DNA from: a bacterium
GTDB lineage: Bacteria > Spirochaetota > Spirochaetia > JABEVK01
Reading direction: 5' to 3'
NCBI GenBank assembly: GCA_021781625.1
Contig: JAJXWL010000053.1
Span: 1 to 9,499 of the forward strand
Length of the DNA stretch: 9,499 nt
Positions within the stretch are counted from its first letter, which is position 1; every line of letters begins with the position of its first letter. The notes under the pieces were generated by a model. That model ran no database searches. It worked only from the letters and a program-made list of their open reading frames with translations, and had not been told where the DNA came from. A program made the translations under genes and the position numbers. Positions 1-5,587 of the stretch are shown one piece after another.

Positions 1-492
1 TACAGTCCCGCCTCCTAATTCAATTTCTGAAGCTGTAATTCGCTCTGGAGCAAGGGCTTCAAGGCAGACGGCCGCCCCCACGATGTCGATGATAGAATCT
101 AAGGCTCCCACCTCATGAAACCCTACTTCTTCCACAGGTTTTCCATGGACTTGAGCTTCGGCTTCGGCAATTCGTTGAAAGATGCGAAGGGCAAGGCCTT
201 TAGAAAAAGGTGATAAAGAAGAGCTTTCCAGCATTTGCCGTATATCACGCCAAGAGCGATGCTGATGTTGAGGCTGAAGAAGCCGGGTGGGTGGTTCACT
301 CAAGTGAACTAAAGCCCGCATCCCCGTGATTCCATTACGATCTGCACGGACAAAGCTTAAATTCCAGCCGCTAAGTCCAAGCTTCTCCAGCTCACGTTGT
401 AAAACCTCGGGATCAACCCCAAGGTCGACGAGGGCTCCTAGCGTCATATCCCCCGAAATTCCCGCAAAACAGTCAAAATGTAGAGTTTTCAT
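1..492 (-). CDS. larC: LarC, nickel insertion protein of nickel-pincer nucleotide cofactor synthesis (N-terminal 164 residues, cut by window edge)
   Basis: LarC is a CTP-dependent cyclometallase that inserts nickel into the dithio-pyridinium mononucleotide to finish the NPN cofactor used by lactate racemase and related enzymes. Visible here: the N-terminal signature FDCFAGISGDM at residues 6-16, a histidine-containing stretch HQHRSW at 76-81, and FHEVGALDSIIDIVG at 125-139, all in the order and spacing of the LarC (DUF111) family. The C-terminal half, including the nickel- and CTP-handling part, lies beyond position 1. The ATG at 492 follows a GAGG with an 8-base spacer, and the first 20 bases lie inside the end of larE, so translation is probably coupled. 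Some bacteria make LarC from two ORFs by programmed frameshifting; whether that occurs here cannot be judged from this fragment. The family call is firm. Confidence 0.95.
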   Translation of the reverse strand, partial: MKTLHFDCFAGISGDMTLGALVDLGVDPEVLQRELEKLGLSGWNLSFVRADRNGITGMRALVHLSEPPTRLLQPQHQHRSWRDIRQMLESSSLSPFSKGLALRIFQRIAEAEAQVHGKPVEEVGFHEVGALDSIIDIVGAAVCLEALAPERITASEIELGGGTV

Positions 493-1336
493 CAGTCGAA
501 CCTCGTGAACTTGGCGATGAACGAGAAGTCCGATTCAAACTCCCCATCACATAGCCCTCAAGCTCAAACGTCACAAATAAAAAGCCAAAACTTTTCAAGG
601 CTCGCGAAATTTCGTCCAAAGCTGTCTCGTTAAAAAAGAGGGACCTTTCACCTGGGGCTACTTCCAAGCGAGCTATATCTCCGTGCGATCGGACGCGGAA
701 TTGACGAAAGCCAAAGGCTCTTAACCAGTCTTCTGATTTTTCAATTCGCGTGAGTTTGGGGTGGTCTATGCGTTCCCCATAGGGAATTCGTGAGGCTAGG
801 CAAGCGAACGCCGGTTTATTCCAGGTCGGTAAACCCAATTGACGGGAAAGCTCGCGAATTTCGGCTTTTCGCAGGCCAACTGCTCTCAGCGGACTAAGAA
901 TCTGTAGCTCTTGCAAAGCTTTTAAGCCAGGACGGTAATCGTCCAAATCATCAAGGTTCGAGCCGTCTAAGACAACCTTGGCTCCCCATCGTTGAGCTTC
1001 TTTTTGGATCCCGTTAAATTCGAGTTTCTTGCAGTGGTAGCACCGATTTTTAGTATTTACAGCTACCTCATCTTCAATGTGGGGATTTTCAATCAGGTAA
1101 TGCGCAAGCCCTACCTGAGCCGCTAGAGCTTTTGCGCTTTGTAACTCGCTTTGTGGCAACATGGGCGAGACTACCGTGACGGCAAGAGCTTTATTCCCTA
1201 GAGCTTCGAAAGCGGCGTAGCATAAGAAGGAACTGTCCACGCCGCCAGAAAAGGCCACGGCAACACTTTGTTGTTCTTTAATCAGGGTGAGCAAGGCACT
1301 GTACTTATTTTCTAAAGTAACTTCTGGCAAGCTCAA
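473..1336 (-). CDS. larE: LarE, ATP-dependent sulfur transferase of nickel-pincer cofactor synthesis
   Basis: LarE adenylylates the carboxylates of pyridinium-3,5-biscarboxylic acid mononucleotide and replaces them with thiocarboxylates before LarC adds nickel. It belongs to the PP-loop (adenine nucleotide alpha hydrolase-like) superfamily. Visible: the PP-loop SGGVDS at residues 30-35, the CxxC of RCYHCKK (C99, C102), DGSNLDD at 125-131, the PAFACLASRIPYG segment with C179, and the C-terminal GYVMGSLN at 261-268. C179 is the only cysteine in the region that holds the sacrificial Cys of the Lactobacillus plantarum enzyme, so a sulfur-sacrificing rather than three-cysteine iron-sulfur type is inferred. 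The start is TTG, overlapping the regulator's stop as TTGA, with an AGAG-type ribosome site about 8 bases upstream; no ATG lies near. A polar Ser/Arg-rich tail (270-287) follows the conserved end and overlaps larC. At 287 residues the length is normal. Confidence 0.95.
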   Translation of the reverse strand: MSLPEVTLENKYSALLTLIKEQQSVAVAFSGGVDSSFLCYAAFEALGNKALAVTVVSPMLPQSELQSAKALAAQVGLAHYLIENPHIEDEVAVNTKNRCYHCKKLEFNGIQKEAQRWGAKVVLDGSNLDDLDDYRPGLKALQELQILSPLRAVGLRKAEIRELSRQLGLPTWNKPAFACLASRIPYGERIDHPKLTRIEKSEDWLRAFGFRQFRVRSHGDIARLEVAPGERSLFFNETALDEISRALKSFGFLFVTFELEGYVMGSLNRTSRSSPSSRGSTDENSTF

Positions 1337-1803
1337 GAATCGTTCTCTTGCAGATAGATCAAACTTTGTAAACCTGAGGCTAAAATCTGAAGATCGTGGG
1401 GTTTGATTTTTGTGAGTTTGACCGCAAACAATTCTTTAAATTGAGCTTGGATGAGCTCTTGTATACGAGCGCCCTCGGGGGTGAGTTTTAAATCAAGGGT
1501 GCGTTTGTCGTGGGGCACAGGTAAAACCTCGACAAGCCCCCTTTTGGTTAGACCCGCGACTGCAGTAGTCACATTGGGGGGCGCAATCAAGAGTTGATCA
1601 GAAATGCTTTTGGGACTAATCCCTTTTTCAAGGTCTAAGAGGCCAAACATTTCCAGCTGTGGACGAGTTAAGTCGTATTGACGACAAAAATCCTTTTGAA
1701 AAGAGCGAATCCAACGAAAGATTCGGGGTATGGCACCGGCTATAATCTCTAAGTTAGGATTCTGAGAATGTTTGAAGTCGTCCGGGTGATCTTCACTTAA
1801 CAT
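1333..1803 (-). CDS. MarR-family winged helix-turn-helix transcriptional regulator
   Basis: A 156-residue cytosolic protein of MarR length and layout: an N-terminal dimerisation helix (about 17-43), then LTRPQLEMFGLL beginning the winged-helix domain, a helix-turn-helix around ISPKSISDQLLIAPPNVTTAVAGLTKRG (62-89), and a wing with the family signature PHDKRTLDLKLTPEG (97-111). The C-terminal helices (112-152) would complete the dimer interface. MarR proteins usually bind a short inverted repeat near their own promoter and are released by a small ligand or by cysteine oxidation; one cysteine (C40) is present. The ATG at 1803 has AAGGA 8 bases upstream. The stop overlaps the TTG start of larE, so the regulator is very probably cotranscribed with larE and larC. 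Control of lar genes is inferred from position only. The effector is unknown. Confidence 0.9.
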   Translation of the reverse strand: MLSEDHPDDFKHSQNPNLEIIAGAIPRIFRWIRSFQKDFCRQYDLTRPQLEMFGLLDLEKGISPKSISDQLLIAPPNVTTAVAGLTKRGLVEVLPVPHDKRTLDLKLTPEGARIQELIQAQFKELFAVKLTKIKPHDLQILASGLQSLIYLQENDS

Positions 1804-1837
1804 GGTTATTCCTTGGTTTTTTACAAAATAAAAGGAA

Positions 1838-1854
1838 ATAGCTAAAAAGGCTAT
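1838..1854. promoter_or_regulatory. Candidate operator upstream of the MarR-larE-larC operon
   Basis: An inverted repeat ATAGC-N7-GCTAT, 17 bp in all, lies 34 bases upstream of the regulator's ATG in an AT-rich leader. Its size and place suit a MarR-type dimer site, and on the minus strand one arm overlaps TATAGC, a possible -10 box. No convincing -35 was found at normal spacing. A five-base arm can arise by chance, so this is a candidate only. Confidence 0.3.
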
Positions 1855-1946
1855 ACTGTTTTAAAGTGATTTGCTTTTGTTAACCCGAATAAAACCACAA
1901 TTCGTGAAAAGAATATTCATCATGGGATTTTTAGGAAGGAATCTAA

Positions 1947-2020
1947 TGAACACGGCGGGGTTCGAACCCACGACCTTCGGCTCCGGAGGCCGACGCTCTA
2001 TCCAGCTGAGCTACGTGTCC
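1947..2020 (-). tRNA. tRNA-Arg (anticodon CCG)
   Basis: A complete cloverleaf of 74 nt folds from the minus strand: a 7-bp acceptor (GGACACG with CGTGTTC, one G-U), D arm GCTC/GAGC, anticodon stem TCGGC/GCCGA with loop CTCCGGA, five-base variable region, and T arm GTGGG/CCCGC around the invariant TTCGAAC. The anticodon at 1984-1986 is CCG, reading the arginine codon CGG. The discriminator is A at 1947. The following bases are TTA, so the 3' CCA is not encoded and must be added by tRNA nucleotidyltransferase. No stem-loop plus U-tract terminator is visible in the 143 bases before the marR-type gene, which lies on the same strand. Confidence 0.97.
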
Positions 2021-2030
2021 GATTAAGGGG

Positions 2031-2059
2031 AGTATAACAAAAGGCTAATAGTTCCACAA
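2031..2059 (-). promoter_or_regulatory. Sigma-70-type promoter for tRNA-Arg
   Basis: On the minus strand, TTGTGG (2054-2059) and TATACT (2031-2036) are separated by 17 bp, and the mature tRNA begins 10 bases after the -10 box. The -10 matches consensus at 5 of 6 positions; the -35 is weak at 3 of 6. The -35 box lies within the last codons of the outer-membrane protein gene, so the tRNA promoter is embedded in its 3' end. Confidence 0.6.
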
Positions 2060-3463
2060 GACGGACAACCCTGTATCCAGTTGCCAGGTTGGTGCCCCTT
2101 GCCAATAGCCTGCCGTAGACGAGTTAGGGACCGCCAGCGAGAGCATCCAAGCGAGTGTCCAACCCTGAAAACCTTTCCAAGTCAGGGTATGGTCCCAACT
2201 CCAGCCCAAGAAAAGGTCTGTAGCTTGCAAATTTCCCACACTGCCCTGGGGGTAGCCCACGGGACCAAATTGGGACCTCCAAATAGCACGCCAGGTAAAC
2301 GTTCCTTCTAAGGGAAGCTTTACCAGCTTTTGTCCTAAAACATCCAGTCTTAGACCGTACCATTGTAAGTTTCCCGCATCGGCCGCAAAGGAGGGGGAAT
2401 AGAGCTGTTGATCTGGAGGTCGATATAAATGGGTGACGTTATCAGCGGTTGAAGACCCTTCTGCAAATCCTGTCCGTTCGGCTCCATCCCCACTTGAGGC
2501 TTGAAACACAAAGCGTAGTCGTAGACCCTGGTGAAAGGAGGGGCCTAGGGCGCCGCCGCCGCTCCACGCTTGTACCGGGTAGTATTCGTACCGGGCGTCG
2601 TTCAAGCTGTACAGAACCGTCGAACCTAGTTCCCACACCCCATAAAGTTCAAAAGGAAGGATTGCTGTATTTTGCCAGTTAGCCCAAAGGTACTTAGCCG
2701 AATAATCCCCTGTACCGTCGGTCAAAAGATCTCCAGGAAAGCTAATCCCCGGCCAAGACGTGCGAAAATCTTGTTCCCAAAAAATCCCAAAACTAACCCC
2801 GCTTTCACGGGCTGAACGAAGTTCTTCCCACGCCGAGAACACGGCTCGGGGGCTGGCAAACCACACAGACGCATTCAAGCGATCTGCTTGATCTGCGGCG
2901 GAAAGTGCCATGCCTGATTCTCTTTTGGACAGCCAGCCATTCCAGCCGGCATTCAGGTGGAACTTCCAAAGGTCTTGGGTATAGGTAAGACCCATCCCGT
3001 CTAAGGGTTGAGCAAAAAGATGGGGGATTGCCACAGGTATGCGACCCAGCGAGGCCGAAAACTGGGCTGGTCCGAACAAGTTGATCTCTTGAGAAAAGCT
3101 GACAGATAAGTTCGTCAAGTCGGCAAAGAGCCACGGGTTAGGGGCAAAAACCCCTTGCGAGTCTTGGCCGGCACCTACTTTCAACGACCCTTGCCAATGC
3201 CAGGCCTGATGTTGCCCTTCTATGGTCACTGTGGTCAGACTTAGACCCCCTGGTACAGCGGTTTGAGGCGAAAGAAGCCAGTCTTGGGCTTCCTCATTTG
3301 TGATATGCCAGAGGTAGGCGGGCGCGGTACTGGGCGCGACACCCGAACCCTTGGGGGGTTCTGCCAGGGAGGTGCTCGTTTCTGCCAGGGAGGTGCTCGT
3401 TAGGATTAGGCTGAAGCCTAGGCTGATCACCAGCCGGAAGAGCGGCCGCAAAGGATAAACCAT
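2045..3463 (-). CDS. Secreted, predicted outer-membrane beta-barrel protein of unknown function
   Basis: I do not recognise a named family. The 472-residue protein starts with a typical signal peptide: Arg at 6 and 10, a hydrophobic core LVISLGFSLIL, and an SLA/E cleavage site after residue 27. The mature part has no further hydrophobic helix. It is rich in Trp, Tyr, Phe and Gly in alternating short strands (for example FQGWTLAWMLSLAVP near the end) and finishes in VLWNY, a C-terminal aromatic residue as barrel-assembly signals have. That points to an outer-membrane barrel of porin-like size. The heptapeptide TSTSLAE occurs twice (22-28, 29-35), so the cleavage site itself is duplicated. The ATG at 3463 has no clear Shine-Dalgarno but is the first usable start before the signal peptide. 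It stands alone, divergent from the methyltransferase gene and upstream of tRNA-Arg. Substrate or role cannot be stated. Confidence 0.75.
   Translation of the reverse strand: MVYPLRPLFRLVISLGFSLILTSTSLAETSTSLAEPPKGSGVAPSTAPAYLWHITNEEAQDWLLSPQTAVPGGLSLTTVTIEGQHQAWHWQGSLKVGAGQDSQGVFAPNPWLFADLTNLSVSFSQEINLFGPAQFSASLGRIPVAIPHLFAQPLDGMGLTYTQDLWKFHLNAGWNGWLSKRESGMALSAADQADRLNASVWFASPRAVFSAWEELRSARESGVSFGIFWEQDFRTSWPGISFPGDLLTDGTGDYSAKYLWANWQNTAILPFELYGVWELGSTVLYSLNDARYEYYPVQAWSGGGALGPSFHQGLRLRFVFQASSGDGAERTGFAEGSSTADNVTHLYRPPDQQLYSPSFAADAGNLQWYGLRLDVLGQKLVKLPLEGTFTWRAIWRSQFGPVGYPQGSVGNLQATDLFLGWSWDHTLTWKGFQGWTLAWMLSLAVPNSSTAGYWQGAPTWQLDTGLSVLWNY
3360..3401 (-). repeat. Perfect 21-bp tandem duplication in the signal-peptide region
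   Basis: Two identical, directly adjacent 21-bp units (3360-3380 and 3381-3401) encode TSTSLAE twice. The unit is a multiple of three and keeps the reading frame. It doubles the predicted signal-peptidase I site SLA/E, so the mature N-terminus could start at residue 28 or 35. Perfect identity suggests a recent slippage event. Confidence 0.95.
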
Positions 3464-3481
3464 AAGGTAACTGTAACCGAT

Positions 3482-3509
3482 TTGGTTCAGGTTTTCTACT
3501 CGATATAAA
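3482..3509 (+). promoter_or_regulatory. Candidate promoter for the methyltransferase-dehydrogenase pair
   Basis: In the 69-bp gap between the divergent genes, TTGGTT (3482-3487) and TATAAA (3504-3509) are 16 bp apart on the plus strand. The -10 matches 5 of 6 and the -35 matches 3 of 6 consensus bases. Transcription would begin near 3516, about 17 bases before the TTG start. No equally good promoter was found for the minus-strand gene in the same gap. Confidence 0.45.
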
Positions 3510-3532
3510 CTTGTGATCTTGCCAAGGACACT

Positions 3533-4744
3533 TTGTCACGACAAACTAGGGGCATGCCTGTCTCGAAACGCGTACGTTCTTTTGTTCCCGAAGCTCTGAC
3601 GACCTTGTTAACACGCCTTTTGCGTGAACCGAATCTGCCTCTGTTGGACCATTGGTTTTCCCAGCAAGAGGTTTCTCAAAAGGGTCTGTTATGGGAACAG
3701 TTGCGTTTAGCCGTTTTACTCTCTGAAGCCTATTTGCGGGCCTTAGAACCTCGAGGAACGGCTCCTCTTCGGTGGGAAGATGTACGTCAGGGCTTGCGTT
3801 CTCGGGTTTCGGGCTGGGCGGCGTTCACCGCCACGACTCCTTCAGGCCCCCTTGAGGACCCCACTCGTTGGGGCTTACCAGCTTGGCTGTCTACAGAATG
3901 GAAACGTCGTGTCTCGCTGTCCAATTGGTCACCAGAACAACAAGAAAGTTTTTGGCATGGGCAGGTTACCGCCCCAGGACTGCACCTTCGGTTTTGTGGA
4001 CCCGAAGCCGAACGAGGTTTAGAGGAGTGGCGTCATTCAGGCGGAACGATCCGCGAGCTGATTCCGGGGGTATGGAAGGCCCAAGGTCCCCAGTCTGTAT
4101 TTGCCTTAGAAGCCTGGAAAAAAGGAGCTCTTGAAGTACAAGATGCCGCCAGTTATGAGGCGGCTCAGTTGGTGGGAGCACGCCCCGGCCAAGTTGTTTG
4201 GGACGTTTGTGCAGGACGTGGCGGTAAAACGGCTGTTTTAGCTGAAGAAATGCGAGGAAAAGGAGCTTTATGGGCTACCGATGTCGCGCAATTTAAGTTA
4301 ACTGAACTAAAAAAACGAATTGCACGAGCCGGCTGGCAAAATGTCCGTGTTCAAGCCTGGGATGGCCGGGAAACGTTAGCTCTTCCTCACGAAGCCCGAC
4401 TTCGAGGAGGCTTTGATCGCGTTCTGGTCGATGCTCCTTGCAGTGCTTCGGGAACCTGGCGGCGAGATCCTGATGCCCGTTACCGACTTAACCCCGGTGT
4501 CCTCAAAGTACTCGAAGACAAGCAAGATAGTCTTTTACAGCAAGGCTGGGAAGCGTTGCGCCCAGGGGGACTTCTCACCTATGTGACGTGTTCCTGGCTA
4601 CCGCGCGAAAACGAAGATCGTGTGGCTCACTTTGAAAAAAACGTGGGGAACCGAGCCCGTCGCCGAGTGATGCAGTTGCGAGGACTTCCTGACATGGACG
4701 CTAACACGTTGTTTACCTGTCAGTGGGAAAAAGTCGGAGATTAA
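3533..4744 (+). CDS. RsmB/NOP2/Sun-family RNA cytosine-C5 methyltransferase
   Basis: This enzyme class uses S-adenosylmethionine to methylate C5 of cytosine in RNA, most often 16S rRNA in bacteria. The C-terminal domain has every family motif in order: SAM-binding DVCAGRGGK (224-232), acidic D250 and D277, motif IV DAPCSASGTWRRDPD (300-314) with C303, and motif VI TCS (352-354) with the nucleophile C353, followed by RENED. Two cysteines are expected, one for attack and one for product release. Residues 1-200 are diverged: LPAWLSTEWKRR and the following region resemble the linker before the catalytic fold, while a NusB-like RNA-binding domain at the N-terminus is not clear. The exact rRNA site is therefore left open. 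The start is uncertain: TTG at 3533 has AAGGA 4 bases upstream, whereas ATG at 3554 has only AGGGG one base before it, too close to work. It is followed after 6 bases by the dehydrogenase. Confidence 0.88.
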   Translation: MSRQTRGMPVSKRVRSFVPEALTTLLTRLLREPNLPLLDHWFSQQEVSQKGLLWEQLRLAVLLSEAYLRALEPRGTAPLRWEDVRQGLRSRVSGWAAFTATTPSGPLEDPTRWGLPAWLSTEWKRRVSLSNWSPEQQESFWHGQVTAPGLHLRFCGPEAERGLEEWRHSGGTIRELIPGVWKAQGPQSVFALEAWKKGALEVQDAASYEAAQLVGARPGQVVWDVCAGRGGKTAVLAEEMRGKGALWATDVAQFKLTELKKRIARAGWQNVRVQAWDGRETLALPHEARLRGGFDRVLVDAPCSASGTWRRDPDARYRLNPGVLKVLEDKQDSLLQQGWEALRPGGLLTYVTCSWLPRENEDRVAHFEKNVGNRARRRVMQLRGLPDMDANTLFTCQWEKVGD

Positions 4745-4750
4745 GTCCAA

Positions 4751-5587
4751 ATGTCCCGTTCCTCTGAGCCTCAGCGAGGCCGGCATCTGAAAAAATTTCC
4801 TCTAGGAATGACCTGCTTGGTGACAGGGGCTTCTTCTGGTTTGGGACGGGCTTTAAGTAGGGAACTGGCTCAGCGAGGATGCCGGTTACTAATAACTGGC
4901 CGTCAAAGCCCTGAACTGGAAGAAACCCGGCGGGAATGTCTTGAAGTCGGTTCCCCTCGGGTGGAACTCTTTTGTGCTGATTTAACGGTACCATCCGAGC
5001 GGCAAACCCTTTGGGAATGGGCAGGTCATCACCAGGTAGAAGCTTTGGTCAACAATGCCGGGGCGGGTGTGACTGGCTTGTGGGCCGAGCAGTCTAGCGA
5101 AACCGACTCGCAACAGTTAGCCCTGTTGCTCGAAGCTCCCTTGGATTTAGCCAAACGCTGGCTGTGGCAATGTCGGCCTACGGGAAGAGGGTATCTTCTG
5201 AATATTGTCAGTACGGGAGCTTACCAACCTGGGCCTTATACCGCCGTCTATTATGCGGCCAAAGCTTTTCTCAGTTCTTGGTCACAAGCCCTTAGTGAAG
5301 AACTTAAGGGAACGGGTCTGGTTGTGACAGCGGCCTATCCAGGGGCCCTAAAAACGGCTTTTGCCTCACGAGCGGGAAGAAAACCTTCGCCCTGGTCGAG
5401 GCAACCTAGTTTTGCGGCAAAACGCATCATCAGCGCTTGGGAACGGGGACAAGTCCGTATCGTGCCGGGGGTTCAAGAAACTTGGGCAGTTTTTCTTTCA
5501 AGACTTTTACCCGAAGCCTGGTCAGCTCATGTGGTGAGCCGACTTCAGGCTTCGTTACAACTGACGCAAAAACCTAAGACCCACTGA
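4751..5587 (+). CDS. Short-chain dehydrogenase/reductase (SDR), classical type
   Basis: An NAD(P)-dependent oxidoreductase with a single Rossmann fold. Visible: cofactor motif TGASSGLG (25-32), a basic residue after strand two (R51 in ITGRQ) suggesting NADP(H), DLT (77-79), NNAG (101-104), catalytic S154 and the YxxxK of Y167 and K171, then the PGALKT segment (about 197-202) that covers the nicotinamide. The usual catalytic Asn on helix 4 aligns with L126 in QQLALLLEAP, so the fourth member of the tetrad seems to be missing. The 278-residue length includes a 19-residue basic N-terminal extension. The ATG at 4751 is chosen because GGAG lies 11 bases upstream; the ATG at 4808 is nearer the fold but poorly placed for ribosome binding. 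It lies 6 bases after the methyltransferase gene and is likely coupled to it. The C-terminal part resembles DltE-like SDRs. The substrate is unknown. Confidence 0.87.
   Translation: MSRSSEPQRGRHLKKFPLGMTCLVTGASSGLGRALSRELAQRGCRLLITGRQSPELEETRRECLEVGSPRVELFCADLTVPSERQTLWEWAGHHQVEALVNNAGAGVTGLWAEQSSETDSQQLALLLEAPLDLAKRWLWQCRPTGRGYLLNIVSTGAYQPGPYTAVYYAAKAFLSSWSQALSEELKGTGLVVTAAYPGALKTAFASRAGRKPSPWSRQPSFAAKRIISAWERGQVRIVPGVQETWAVFLSRLLPEAWSAHVVSRLQASLQLTQKPKTH

Noticed and set aside
1911..1918. Palindrome GAATATTC between tRNA-Arg and the regulator gene
   Set aside because: An eight-base AT-rich palindrome is expected by chance and is not followed by a T-run, so it is neither a terminator nor a clear operator.
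2124..3134. Several open frames (64-109 codons) inside the membrane-protein gene on both strands
   Set aside because: The frames are Arg- and Pro-rich without signal or domain features, while the 472-residue frame has a signal peptide and barrel character.
3464..3532. A promoter for the membrane-protein gene based on TTGGCA on the minus strand
   Set aside because: The nearest -10-like hexamer (TATATC) is only about 12 bp away, too short for a sigma-70 promoter.
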